The notes: generated from the sequence alone by a model not told the origin. Numbered from the stretch's first letter, positions 22,960 to 35,365 are shown. The stretch: 64,000 bases of DNA from Catonia carolina (GCA_035578175.1 JAQMRL010000003.1:27414672-27478671), one strand, 5' to 3'. A program made the numbers and translations.

Positions 22960-24726
22960 ATTTCCGGCTAGACTCTGAAATATTTACAAAAGTAAATCCC
23001 ATCTTACAACAAAGTCTTTGTTAACATTTAATGTTAACCTTTCAGTAAAGTTCAGCTGGAAAGAAATCAATTTCGGTTCCAGATGATTTTAGTTCTTATA
23101 ATAACCTACAGGTTTATGTGTTTCCGGTTTCCTCGGATTAAAAATACTGCTTAGCCTAAATCTTTTTATTTATTGTTTCTTTTTCAACTAGCTACCACCA
23201 ATATCGTAAAGAAAACTAATCTCTTGCGGATTGACTCCACTAGAATCTCCACACAAATCTTCAACTTTTCCTAACCAGAAAATTTCAGCCACTCTGAATG
23301 AGACATTCAACAGGACATGAACGAAATCCAAATATCACTTGACGACCTAAATGAAAATCCGAAAATTACTACAAAATGAACATCACAAGACTTCACTAGA
23401 AAAGAACGAACAAACGATAGTACATCGTCTTTTCCGACGAAGAACGCCGGAAGAGATCAAAAATATTGAAGGAATTCTGGAGAAGAATCAAGGAAAGAAA
23501 TGTCAGGAAAAGTACTCAACAGATCAAAAATCTAAATAAGATTTTCCTTCTTTAATGAACTTGTGTAGTCCTAAGTGGCTTTAAAATTTTAAAAATAAAA
23601 ATAAATTGTCTATTGGATAATGCAGATTATAGTTTAATCTATCCGTATTTGTTTTCTAATTGTATGATATTACGTAGAGTTCCTCTATTTATGATCAAAG
23701 TTTCGTTACGTTTTGTCAAAGATACAGTAAACGCAAGCTAGTTATTTTATTGGAAAACGGATAGATAATTAGGTTATCTGAAGTCCCGGCGGGTAATGCT
23801 GTCGAATCGAACGTCCAAACCTGTCCGCTAAATTTGATTTCAATACATCACACTGTACGACCGAAATGACGAATGCTATTTTAAACCTTTCCCGCATCTA
23901 CCTGACTTGAACCTCTTCTATTCATCAAATTTCCGGATCCTGTAACGTTTAATTTAACTGGTTGTAAAATCTACGTTTCAGTATCCAGATAAAACATTGT
24001 TTAGGTATATCCAGACAAAACAAATAGCTCACATTATTTTATGAATGCAATTAATTATTAATTTAATATTTCTGCCCTCTATTAAAATATACAGTTATAA
24101 GATATTTCTTATTTTGTTCTGGAGTTTTATGAAACTGATGTTGTTTTAACATGGTTATTGGAACACTGAATATATTAATTTATTCAGAGAATATTCGTAT
24201 TCAAAAATAATCCTAATCACAGTTATAGATTGTTTACAATTTGTTTGGTTACTCTAGTGTTTTTATTATCTCTTTTTTGGTTTTTAACAATGTTAGCTAA
24301 ACATAATCTGGTACTGTAGGCTACTGAATATATCTGTAATGGTTTAAAGGAAAATGTACAAAGTAAATAGGTAATCCATTGTTAAAAATATAGCAGTTTT
24401 AACTTATCTATAAATCCACTGTTATTACTATGACTACAATTAGCAAAACGAATCGTAGTTTTCAGTGTTATAATGAGATATCGTCACTGTCATAGAGAAG
24501 GACACCAGCCAGCAAGTATGTTCCAGAGAATCAGTGTAAAAGATGAAATTTTAATAATTAATTTGGTTTTCTTAAAAAAATTATTGTAATTTTAATTTAT
24601 CATGTATCTATTACATTCACATTTACAGTCGTCTTTGTGGGATAACTTGTAAAATTACAGTGTTGCAGAATGTTAAATTAAAGTTTAAAACTAAATTCAT
24701 AGTTTCCCTTCCTCTATCTGAAATTT
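22960..24726. other. AT-rich DNA without recognised genes
   Basis: A 62-codon frame at 23351-23539 (+), rich in Lys, Arg and Glu, has no recognisable domain and is probably chance. The segments 23220-23520 and 23780-23960 are slightly richer in GC. Confidence 0.5.
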
Positions 24727-24841
24727 AGGCAACCTAAAAATAATTATGTTTTCGTGTAAAGTTTCTGAAATCTAGGTTCCACCGAAATTACGATTTTTAG
24801 ATCCACTAAGCCTCAAAAACATGTTTTTACCGATTTTACTA

Positions 24842-24842
<1 letters not shown>

Positions 24843-24880
<38 letters not shown>

Positions 24881-24912
24881 GTGTGTGTGTGTGTGCGTGT
24901 GTGTGTGTGTGT
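24843..24912. repeat. GT microsatellite
   Basis: A 70-base (GT)n tract with two GC interruptions, at the position of the GT tract of family A. Confidence 0.95.
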
Positions 24913-25133
24913 GAGTTTAAATAGAATAACTCAAAAATCTAAAATTTTACGAAGTTGAAATTTTTAACTTATGTTAGGTACCACTAGAACACCTAACACG
25001 AACATTTTAATTAAAATCGGTCAACAGATTTAATTGATTCGTGGAATTATTTTTATTGATCCGTGGCAGTGTGAGTTGATTCTTCTTGAGCTGTGTACAA
25101 TTTTGTGCCGTTTCCGGTCGTGTTACGAACAGA

Positions 25134-25349
25134 ATGTCTTTTACCTTAAAACAACGGGTTTTCATTCTTGAACAATATTTTGCTACGAAATCGAACACGA
25201 GTGTAAAAGAATCATTTTTAATTTAATTATTGTTAGTCTTCCTCCACCAGAAAATATGTCAATTTCTAGGCTCACAAACCGATTTCGAGAGATAGGTAGT
25301 GTTTGCTACAGAAAACTTAGTGGTCGACCTACACCTCTTGACAGATGAC
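25134..25349 (+). pseudogene. DUF4817-type helix-turn-helix relic of a transposase
   Basis: From the ATG at 25134 the frame reads FTLKQRVFILEQYFATKSN to a stop at 25224-25226. A second frame from about 25229 reads SISRLTNRFREIGSV and KLSGRPTPLDR. Together these are the two halves of the DUF4817 helix-turn-helix domain that starts many insect Tc1/mariner-like (IS630-type) transposases. A frameshift and stop separate the halves. The catalytic domain is not visible; instead the sequence runs into a rearranged set of inverted repeats at 25334-25414. It is a decayed fragment and not a host gene. Confidence 0.75.
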
Positions 25350-25414
25350 TACCTGTCATCTGTCAAGAGGACAGGTAGTCCTCTTTACCTCTCGACTACC
25401 TCTTGACAGATGAC
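25334..25414. repeat. three-copy direct/inverted 16-bp repeat
   Basis: CCTCTTGACAGATGAC at 25334-25349 is repeated perfectly as its reverse complement at 25355-25370, with a 5-base loop, and again in direct orientation at 25399-25414. The cluster interrupts the DUF4817 frame and looks like a local template-switch rearrangement. Confidence 0.9.
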
Positions 25415-25854
25415 GTTTAAATTAATCGCTTGTTTAAATCTGGTGACTAAAGCTCTTGGACTAATCGTACGCGATATGGAAGAAAGTTTCGTAAACTTTT
25501 CCGTGGAGAATTGAGCAATCTTGTTTTCACATTCTCTAAAACGTCCGAGAAAGGGTTGTTTATCGTATTTGGACATCACTTTATATTGATATTTTTATTA
25601 GATTGTATTTTTCACTATACATTTTTCACGTACAATTAAATATAGGTTATATTTTTCATGTCTTTTTTGGCAAGAGAAAAGTCGTGTAAGTGTATCACAC
25701 ATACTAGATTTATTTCCATTACTACTACTACTTGTGTTGTGTAAATGTATTGTTGATGTATTGTAGTAACACTGTTCGTTAACAGTCTAGAAATGGTTCT
25801 CGAAATAGATACTAGTTTATTTTTAAGAAACGTTGTTTATTTTCGTATAGGTTC

Positions 25855-26210
25855 CCTTCATATTATTGTAAGAATTGTGTATTGTACTCATGGAGTGGAG
25901 TGTGTAGAACAAGAATAGTGAATTCCAATGAGTTAAATGTTTTTCTAGGAAATCGAAAGCAGTAGAAAAGTTTGATATCAATTTTTCTACAAGGTGCTAG
26001 ATTAGTGACGTTATTTCTTGTAATTGTTCGAAAGGACTGGATGAACAGACCGTAGGTTTAAAATGCGCTTAGTGTCTTTGTAGTAGTCAGTCAACACCTG
26101 AATCTTGAATGGCAGCGTCAGGCCGTTCAAAATAGTGTCGTTACGAGACCAGTTCTGAACTATGTTAATAATGTAAGTGGGTACGGGTGGTAACAAGTGG
26201 TTAAGGACAA
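25855..26210 (+). repeat. dispersed repeat R, copy 2
   Basis: Shares ordered blocks with 18055-18430 (AATTGTGTATTGT, GGAGTG, AGAATAGTGAATT, TTAGTGTCTTTGTAGTAGTCAGTC, GACCAGTTCTGAACTATGTTAA). Its function is unknown. It follows the diverged family A copy by about 140 bases. Confidence 0.55.
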
Positions 26211-26504
26211 GTAACCCTATTATTGTTTTAATTTTTACTGGATTGTTTGATTTTGTTGTTAGTAAAGTATGGTTAAACTTAAGTTGTATAATCGATTTAG
26301 GTAATTTATGTTATTTTATTTGATAGTAGGCCGTAACTGTTTTGTAACTAAAAGTGTTTTATAATTTTATTTATTATTTATGAAACCCAGGTCCCGAACG
26401 ATCGTAAGTTTAGTTTTGTTACAGTATAATGTTTCTACATTATAATGTTTACATTATAATACTAATATACATATTAATAATACAGTATACATAATAATAC
26501 AGTA

Positions 26505-27180
26505 TAATGATAGTAAGCAAGCAGAAAATTGACAATCTACATTTCACTATTGATGGCAAAGTTGTAGAACAAGTACCAACATACGTTTACTTGGGCACAG
26601 TGTTAAATGAGCGGTGGGACCAGCCTCAGGAAATAAAGGCCAGGATTGAAAAAGCCAGATCAGCGTTCAACCAAATGTCAAAACTGTTCAAGACACACAA
26701 CTTGAACCTTGAATTGAAAATTAGACTACTTCGATGCTATGTATTTTCCATCTTGCTATATGGAGTAGAATCTTGGACTCTTAGTGAAGCAACAGCAAAG
26801 AAACTGGAGTCATTTGAGATGTGGACCTACAGAAGAATCCTGAGAATATCATGGACAGATAAAATATCCAATGAGAGAGTTCTTCAAAAACTAAATAAAA
26901 AGACTGAAATAATGTACACAGTCAAAAGAAGAAAATTGGAATACCTAGGACACATCATGAGAAATGACACTAAATACAAGCTGTTGAAATGCATAGTGCA
27001 GGGGAAAGTGCATGGCAGGAGAGGCGTTGGGCGAAGGCGAATATCCTGGCTGAAAAATTTAAGGACATGGTTTTCAGTATCCACCCCTGAATTGTTTAAA
27101 GCAGCTGTCAACAAAATCAGCATTGCCAGAATGATTGCCAACATTCGGTAACGGATAGGCACTGGAAGAAGAAGAATAAT
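26505..27180 (+). pseudogene. LINE reverse-transcriptase C-terminal fragment, open
   Basis: A 214-residue frame (26507-27151) holds the C-terminal part of an RTE-like LINE endonuclease/reverse transcriptase. Blocks in order: VPTYVYLGTVLNE (about residues 24-36), ARSAFNQM, RCYVFSILLYGVESWTL, FEMWTYRRILRISWTDKISN, RKLEYLGHIMRND and VQGKVHGRRGVGRRRISWLK. The catalytic YADD region and the endonuclease are absent, so the copy is 5'-truncated and the Met at 26507 is only an internal codon. After the stop comes a short GAAGAAGAAG-containing end at about 27164-27177. The intact frame suggests a fairly recent insertion. It should not be annotated as a host gene. Confidence 0.9.
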
Positions 27181-28004
27181 GTTTCTACCCATCGGCGTTT
27201 CATTTGTCAGTGTTTTCTGCTAGACCGGAAATATTTACTATGTATTGGCCTACAAAGAGATTATTACTATTACCTATTCTTTTTTATGACACTTTTGTGA
27301 ATTTTAGAAATGTCATTAAAGGAAGAGACTCGCAGGTCATCGTTCAACTTATTATTGGATACGCAACTTAGAGAATCAGTAATTTACGCGGTAAATAGAA
27401 AATAATACAATTCTTTAGTACTGAACAAAGAAACCTTTTATTAACGCAAACAGAATTTTAATTAAATTGCGGTATAATTTTAGTGGTTTGATTTAAATTA
27501 ATACATATGTGACACAGGTTGCTAGAAATTAGGTGAAATTCACACGAATACTTCGAACGTTCAGTAGAGTTTATAAAATGTGGTTACCTTTGACACTATT
27601 GAAGTTATAGGTCATTACATTATCGTATCGTTTGAGTGAAATGTCCATTTCACCGTTTGTTTAGTCTTTGTTAATCCCGGTCCGACAAGCTTTGTATAAA
27701 TGACCCTTTTAGTTCGAATCTAACTGTAATCCAAACAACCGGCTCACGTAACCCTGATAATTGAAAGCACATAGCAAAAACAACCTGAATTTGCTCGGTC
27801 ACCGATCGGGTAAAGAAAATATACCTATTCCACCCTTTTTGTAATGAATGGTTTTAATTACGGTTGAAAGATATCTAGATGCAGATTATCTAAATGTTTC
27901 TAATTTTGAATATAAAAAGGGTTTGTTTTATTGATTCCAAAATTTATAACCAAACTTTTGCATTGATGTTTAATTTTTTTAGGTAGGCCTATATACTCGT
28001 ATAT
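27181..28004. other. AT-rich DNA without recognised genes
   Basis: I see no coding or RNA gene. One TAGGCCTA is at 27984. Confidence 0.55.
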
Positions 28005-28311
28005 TCAATCCCCAATGTTGCAGTCTGTTCAATTTAAGAACAATAAACAACCCCACGACTCAATGATATGATGTGTATGTCGTGTAAATGAGATGTAGTC
28101 ATGGACAAATTCACGTCAACCATCCTAAAAAAGTATGGTTAATTGAATCCTAGCCATCAACGTACGTCAGTAACCACTGTCTATTATTTAAATCTGTACA
28201 AAAGTAACTACCATGCTAGTATTTAAACTAAGAACTTTGGTCTCCGAAAATCGGTTGGTAAACAGCTGACTCGTGGCAACGACTTTACCTCTAGACCAAC
28301 CCAGAGGGTGT
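28005..28311 (-). repeat. S2 tRNA-derived SINE
   Basis: Complete-looking copy. On the minus strand the head carries TTGGTCTAGAGGTAAAG (A-box region); further on come the AGTTACTTTTGTACAG body and the 3' CTTAAATTGAACAGACTGC end. About 300 bp long. Confidence 0.85.
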
Positions 28312-28560
28312 AGAGTGAGCATAAAAAGTTGTATTTATGATCATTAATTAAATAAATGTTAATATTTTTTAATGTTTCCTTCACAAATACTAACAATTTA
28401 TTTCATAGGCAGGAATAAATTATCTTCCATATTGTAAACGCTGTTTGATAAAGTAGTAATTCAACAAAAGCGCCCGCTCTTTGCTATTTTTTGTAATATG
28501 AAACTTTCTGTTTTTCTATTTTTCGTTTATAGAACACCGTATTGCTTACATAGCCGTTAT

Positions 28561-28596
28561 AGTAGCTATAGTTTCCATAGTAGCTATAGTTTCCAC
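28561..28596. repeat. 18-bp tandem duplication
   Basis: AGTAGCTATAGTTTCCAT is followed directly by the same 18 bases with one change at the last position. Confidence 0.9.
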
Positions 28597-29004
28597 ACCC
28601 GTCAGCCTACTTTGAATAACTTGGTGATGGAAAAACTTTAGAAACTCGTCTCCGACGATCTATTCGCGTCAAGGATTTACAATTTATTTAATCTAATAAA
28701 TTTTGTTTTCACTGCACGACCTTTGAATCTATTTAACAGAGAACTACTACTACTACTAGCTCTGCTCTTATCCAAACCAATCTACATAACACACGCACAT
28801 ACTAGTGTATTAAAGTACTACTGTTATTCTAATAGAAATTTAATTAAAAATTGTCTTAACTATTTCATAAATAATTATTATGTTAAATTTAAAATATTTT
28901 TATAGTATTGTGGATTTGTTTTGGATAAGTTACAAATTTACAACAAATTACTGAACCAAATAAAAAACTATTTAATATAATAAATTTTTATACATATATT
29001 TTTA

Positions 29005-29178
29005 AATTTTTTTATGTTAAGTCGCATCAACTCCTTGGTCATTAGTGACAACGGTAGAGTTGTAGAACATAAACTGTGGGATTTCACGCGTGAAAACTTT
29101 CAGACCGTAGCCGGGAATTGAACCCGGGACCTCCGCTTGGCAGGCCATGGGCTAACCAATACCCTACGGAGATGGCCG
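29005..29178 (-). repeat. S1 tRNA-derived SINE
   Basis: On the minus strand a tRNA-like head reads CCGTAGGGTATTGGTTAGCC, with a B-box/T-arm CCGGGTTCAATTCCCGG and a pairing end CTACGG. The body and the 3' block GTCACTAATGACCAAGGAG match the copy at 21181. The head resembles a tRNA with a GCC anticodon loop (CCTGCCAA), but the unit is a SINE. Confidence 0.85.
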
Positions 29179-29179
29179 T

Positions 29180-30555
29180 AGTTTTATTTATTGATTAAAG
29201 AATTGTAAAAAAAGTAGGTTAACTAAATTAATGCACACGCCTATCAGTCAGTATGTTTACTAATTGAATCGGTCATTTCAGAAAGCCCATTACTCAAAAT
29301 TTTACATTTTTTCTTTAGTGCATTTTAAAATTAACTGAATGTAAACACATTATCCCTACAAAAATCACATAAGTCTGGCTTTCCTTAAGTATTATAATAT
29401 CCTCGTAACACTAAGAAAAGGCTTATCCTTAAGGATATTAAGTGCTTCCTTCTAATTAAAAAATGAAAGTGGATGTTCTTTTGAAGCTTAAGCTCTACTT
29501 TCTAGTGAACGAGGCCATAAAAAGATTCTATTCAACAATTTTTAATTTTCTTGACTACTGTTTATTACTACGATGAAGATCGTGAATAGCCCTGAAAATC
29601 AACATTTTTCAGTCTTAAAGATAAGAATTTCAATTTTTATTAGGTCATTACAGAAAGCTATTTTAAGTCATAATGTAAACTACTGAAATAAATAAATGAA
29701 TACTATTTTACAGCACAATTTTCTTGTGGTCTAACAATGTATTTTATAGAAAACAACGTAATTTAACAATTTACTCCAATTTATTTCAGAAACACCTTAA
29801 GTTTAAATTTTTATTATTTTTAACAAGTGGCTTGTCTTTAAAAACAATGAGTATATTTGACATTAAAGGGGACAGTCTGAATAATTTATGTGTTTTTAAT
29901 TGAAACATAACAAATTATAAGTTTTTAATTTTCTCAAAAGTTATTTTTTCACTTATGGGCTTTCTGAAATGACCGATTCAATTAGTCTATGGAAGGAAAT
30001 ACTTAAAATAAATACTGTAAAAATCAATTTTATCTAGATTATATGCTGAGCGATATAACCCGCTGATGTCTTTAAAGTAGACAAAGATTTCACTGATCAT
30101 CCAAAAATAAGGTAGCTTTAAATCACAAACCCTTGTAGCTAGTAGAGCTACATTTTTATTTAGTTACTAAGGATGTATATACATATGTTATGTGCAATCA
30201 CGAGATGAAGAAATTAAATTGGTAAAATTTTAAAGGCTTAGCTAAACTTTGAGAAAAACGCTGATCGATAAACTGCGGAAGGAGACCAATTAGTTTTATC
30301 ATACCTTGGTTTTACTGGTTTTAATGTCTTGTATAGTGCTGCACCCTGATGGTTCAGTTGATATAAGAATAGAGGCTGGGAGATGAAGTTATTAGGACAT
30401 TTAGCAGGGTATCAAAATTGTTGGATAAAAGATATAAAAATATTAGGAATTATATTAATTTACTGAAATTGATATCATAAATATTCGGAAATAAGGAAAG
30501 AGTGGCATACTCATTTTTGGTGGATGCCAGATTATCAAACGCTCACAAGTATTTA
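29180..30555. other. AT-rich DNA without recognised genes
   Basis: I see nothing coding or structured in this stretch. Confidence 0.55.
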
Positions 30556-30559
30556 CTTA

Positions 30560-31270
30560 GGGTGTTCTCCCACCAGTGACACTCGACTGTGTCACGACTT
30601 CAACTCGAAGTCCTATACGATTCCTAGCATGTATATTTTTACATGTTCGCTGTCCCACCAAAACGACCACGAGACAACCTCTATCAGATTGCATCCGGCT
30701 CAGTTTGTTTAACACCCGCTTGACCAGTCGCGTAATCATGGGAGACGAAACAGTGAAAGTAGAATTTGTGGAAGTTGAAAAGTAATTGCTCCTCAGGAGA
30801 CAAGCTACTTCTGTAGTTTGTGTATTTTTATAATTCTAGGACCAACAAACTTACGTAATAGTTGGAACTTTTTCTGACATCCAATAAATAAACTTAAATT
30901 TGTATTCATCACAGGAGAGTTCCTAGGCACAGACACATACGCTCTATTATTACAATTATTTCTTATATACGGTGATATCGAACATTTGTGTTGGTTTTTG
31001 TTGTTTTTTTCTTAGATAGTAATAAGCTACGTCTCCGTCTTATCATCACTTGACATTTTGCAAACTGTAGGTGAATTTGAAGAAAAGCTTGAACAAATGC
31101 GTCGAGGTCACGTCTTCTCGATGTGCAAACATGTACGATACGACTCGCTTTTCGGTTGTGTCGAGCTTTCGTAATTTTAATCGCGTCTAGGTCGTGTTTC
31201 ACCGGTGTGAGAGTGGTCTTACAAGCCAGACAGCGTAGTATTTAACGACTTCGGAGGCGATGAGCATTAT
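30560..31270. promoter_or_regulatory. CpG-richer block, possible promoter region
   Basis: Two subregions (30570-30780 and 31060-31270) are rich in CG dinucleotides and in G+C compared with the AT-rich flanks. The first leads into a short ATG frame at 30738 with TCAGTT at 30700-30705. The second has no open frame that I recognise. It may be a promoter, perhaps bidirectional, or an unrecognised repeat. Inference from composition only. Confidence 0.25.
30738..30781 (+). CDS. candidate first coding exon of an unknown gene
   Basis: ATCATGG gives a fair initiation context. The frame reads MGDETVKVEFVEVE and reaches a possible splice donor, A|GTAATT, at 30782; unspliced it would stop one codon later. 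An arthropod Inr-like TCAGTT lies 36 bases upstream of the ATG. The acidic peptide matches no family I know. No downstream exon can be identified, so this is a suggestion, based on context, composition and donor. Confidence 0.22.
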
Positions 31271-34085
31271 TCCATTCCTTAACGAAACAGCAGATAGTTA
31301 AATTTAAATTTGAAACACATCAGAAGGTTTAATCGTATTGTTTGTCGATAATCAAAAAAAAAAAAAAGATTCACAATTTTTTTCATCAACGAATAACAGT
31401 GAAATTGTAAGAATTATCCCGTGAATGTACTGAGAGACGAATCCCAATATGTAGACAAAAAATAATGGTCGAGTTTAGTCAAAATTTACGTACGAGTTAT
31501 CACTTCACTGTGCTTTAATTTTTACAATCTCTTCACTCCATTAAAAATGATGAATTGAATGTAAATATACCACGGCGTGAAGTTTTCCTGTTTTAAGTAG
31601 ATAGCCTATATAGGCCTTCAATAATAAGAATTTCAATTTATTATAATTGTTCCTATAAAAAGTGTATTTAAATTTATCTTCCGTATTTTTGCAGAAATAA
31701 CATTAATAATAACAACTCGTGCACTTTAATATTTCTTTTACTTTTTCTTGTACATCAAGCTTTAAATCCTCAGCTATTAACTACTTTAGGAGTTCCCCGA
31801 GATGCAAAAATATCCAGTAAAATTCTTAGTAATTTTTTTCTCTCTCTTTTAGCCACTTGGGATTCCATGTATCTATTGTTAATTGCAACTTCATGCTGCA
31901 TATTTCTTTTAGTTATTTTCTGTTTCCATTACGTTGTGTATTTTTTTTATTATTCATAACGTTACTTTTTTATAAGAGAATAAAATATCTGAATACATCC
32001 GAAGTATTATTTTTCAATACATACTAACATAAGAACTAAAAAAGTAATATGAGTTCTTATAACATATCTCGATGTTTTATCCTTTACTGTAAAAATAAAT
32101 ATTTATTTTCTAGTATCTTTTAACGATACATCATTACTGAAAAGTAAACTATACAATGCTCTCAAATCATTTTGTTTTACCTTAATAACGTTACTTCATT
32201 ATAGATATATATTATAACCGTTATAAGAAAACTTATTCCTATGCATCCCTTTATTTCAACCGAGATTATGTAAAAGTATTAGAAAAGTAAATTAATTAAT
32301 TTTGATATTTGTTTTACCCAGAAAAGTAAAAGTGTTTTAAGTTTTACTTTATAATTGGGTTAGTAAAATATTAATCGTTAAATCTTATTAGCCTACTGAC
32401 TTTGTTGTACATAATTCGTGTCTGCATATTATTTTACAATAACAGATGAGCTGATTTTGATCAAAATAATATCATTATCTTGAGGAAGCCGTTTCTCATC
32501 GATGGAGCAAGCTCCTCTATTTTTGGTGGCAATTTTTAAAGTGTCATCTAACAGTTTTGTTTTGTCCGTCACACCCAGGTGTCGGAAACTACCAGAGATA
32601 GCACTAAACGGTTTTCAGATTCGTAATCTACAAAAAAATTTGGTGGGCCACCTTTTTGACTTTATTGACTTTATTTTGACAGAGCCAATTGACTTTCGTT
32701 AATCGTATCCTGCGTTGTCACGTTGAGATCCCACTGGGGATGGCAGCCTAACGAAATTTCAGCTAGAGTTCGGTGAAACTGAGTGTAACTTAGCGAAGGG
32801 GCAACCTCACACCTGAACTTGGCTGTTATTAGCTAGATCTCATCTGCAGTCTTTAGTTCTTGGGGTATAATAACTGTCATATCATAATCGGCATCATTAT
32901 TATCTCCATGCATAACTTCAACTACTTCATCTTTCAAAATATAAATCCACAGTTCAGCTGATTTAAATACTACGAATAAAATACTAACTCTAGAGTCAAC
33001 TTTAATTTTGTTTTTTGTTCTAAATTTAGTGAGTTTTTTTGAAACACTTCTATTATGTTTTATATTTTAAATGTAAGAACGTTATTATTCAATTTTTTTA
33101 TCGTATTTGATTAGAGTTTTTATATTTGCTTTAAAAATAATTGAAAAAAATTACACTTTATTAAAGAAAATCCTTGGAATTCGTCCAATATCTAGTCGGG
33201 AGTTAAGCCCAAAACACTCTTCAGTTCAAAACACTATTGAATGAAGTATTTATGAAGTCAATAATAAACTTAATAGATAAGAAATAAGCAAGCTATCATT
33301 TAAAAACAAAATAAACTGAACACCGGTTAGATATTTTGTGAGATAAATTTTATCAATAATAGTAATGAATAGGTTGATTGAAGTTATTAAGCAAGAAGAA
33401 TAAATGCAAGAGATATTCAAGAGACTTTCAAAGTTAACTGAATGAATTTATGAACAATGTGGCCTAAGATGGTAGGTTCAATGGAATTGAAAAATCTCGC
33501 TTGTGGAAATATAAAACTACATTAAACCAGTCGAATGACTGAAAAAAAAACCATTTTTTATTTCTAATTGCATCACACCAGGTCCGCATCACAATTTATA
33601 TTTTGCAGAATCATTTTCTGTACCTAGATAAATGCAACTCTATGTGTGGTCTCATCAACACTGATCAGTAATACATCATTGATGAAATCATGAGCCACGT
33701 AATAATTGGCGACCAAAAATTTATTCTGACATTCAATATAAATCTTCTTACTTCACAAATGAAACTTAAATTGAGTCCTTGTAGGAAAATTCAAACAAGG
33801 AAAATTTTATTTAGAACGAATCGCTCAATTATCATGCTAACCAACCACACATATTATTTAATAATTAATTTAATGAATGGTGCTGAAAGTTTTTTATATT
33901 CTAGGGTATTAGGGAACTTTTATTTTTTTTAAATTGCAGCAAATCTACATTTTATTTTTAAGTAGAACAATCAATAAGTTTTCTTTGTTATGTCATGGTC
34001 GAAGAATCCCCTCCATGGGAAAAATTCGTAGATTTACTTTATGTGTTGTCTTGTCGTTTTAAAATAAGTCCGTAGGAAGTCTTCG
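31271..34085. other. AT-rich DNA without recognised genes
   Basis: The segment 32490-32840 is somewhat richer in GC and open for 66 codons (32502-32702, +) without recognisable domains. The rest is AT-rich and unremarkable. Confidence 0.5.
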
Positions 34086-34125
34086 TTTCAGTCGACGAGT
34101 GTCGTTTGAATTGTCTAACAGTGAG

Positions 34126-34230
34126 ATGGCGGGGCGATTCGTGTGTGATTCTGTTATTGACCTTGGTTCTGTAATTTCGATTGTAACCTTCGCAGGATTT
34201 CAATGGTGGAATGGCTGGATGAACCCATAG
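34126..34230 (+). CDS. short ATG frame with Inr-like context, unknown
   Basis: GAGATGGCGG is a good initiation context. The frame gives 34 residues (MAGRFVCDSVIDLGS...WWNGWMNP) to a stop at 34228. TCAGTC at 34088-34093 fits an arthropod Inr 37 bases upstream. Possible donors, GTAATT (34171) and GTAACC (34182), lie inside, so it could be a first exon rather than a micro-ORF. No homology is recognised; chance is a real alternative. Confidence 0.18.
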   Translation: MAGRFVCDSVIDLGSVISIVTFAGFQWWNGWMNP

Positions 34231-35365
34231 TTGGATTCCATACGTCCAAATTGGTTAAAAAATATATTTAAGTAAATTAAAAAATTGTTGTTCAGATTGA
34301 GTGTAGAACGTTTACCGAGCATCCAATATAACTTTTCCAATATTGTGTTCAGCTGTGTTTTTATATTATTCTGTATAATTTATTATGCGTGTTTACCAAT
34401 TCAGTCATTTATCAAGCGGAGTCTGCTTTAAGTAGGCCTATTTGTGTGCTGTTTATGTAAACTGGTGGTCACGTGTCTTTTCTTAATTTAAATGTTACTA
34501 GTGTGCTTTTTGTTTCTTTTTTTCATACACCATTTATTCTCCCAGTCATGTATTTAGTCCAGATGTTGTTGCAGACGCTAAGACGCTGTAGCTGTATCTT
34601 TTTGGATTGATTGGGCGGCAGTAACTTCAGAAAAAGTGGCTGTAGTAGTGTTTGTGCTTTTAGGTAAATCGGAAGTGTATAAAATGTACAGGAAAAGAGC
34701 AAGCCTTGTGGAACTCCTGCATAGATAGAATGAAAATTTCTTTCTGCTGTTTGGAACTTAATTGAAAAGTATCTATCTGTTAAAAATTATTTTATTAATA
34801 AAATTAGAAAATGAGAAATATTGTGCTTCAATTTAAATAACAAACCAGTATGCTTTTTTGAACCATACTTTATTGAAAGCTTGACGTATGTCAAGGAATG
34901 CAACTGAACAGACTTCTTTACATCCAGAACTCTATTAGTGTTGCATGCAATCCTATTTACTTGCTCTATCTTAGAATGATTAACTCTAAACCCATTATTA
35001 GGAAAGTTATTTAAAATAAAAATACTGTATTAATAAAATAATATATTAACTATAAAATTATTAAGTAACTTGTTACTTTAGCCTCTAGTTTAACAGTGAT
35101 TGAATTAAGAAACACGTACTTTTATATTTTATTATTCTAACCAAACTTTGTCTCTAAAATTCCGCGTTAATATTTCTTTTTCAGTACTTACGTGTAAGAT
35201 AATTTATAATTTAATTTGATATCCGATATTGAAATTGAAATTAGAACGGAAAAAAATTAAATAAGAAACGAACGAAATGAAAAGAAATTGAAGAGAGGAG
35301 AGAGACGCAGGTAGAAAAGTTGTATCGGATGTAAAATGCTTCTCAGTTGTTCGCAGTGATGAATA

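Larger units (their letters stand above)
24727..25712 (+). mobile_element. diverged family A relative carrying an insertion
   Basis: The left part (24727-25025) follows family A at low similarity: ATCCACTAAGCC, AAACATGTTTTTACCGA, a long GT tract, AGAATAACTCAAAA, CACGAACATTTTA and AAAATCGGTCAACAG. The right part (25648-25712) has the family 3' end: GGCAAGAGAAAAGT and a hairpin ending TCACACATACTAGATTT. Between them lie about 620 bases unrelated to family A, containing a DUF4817 relic. Confidence 0.7.

Noticed and set aside
26884..27192. Minus-strand 102-codon frame
   Set aside because: Antisense to the LINE reverse-transcriptase frame, which has clear family motifs.
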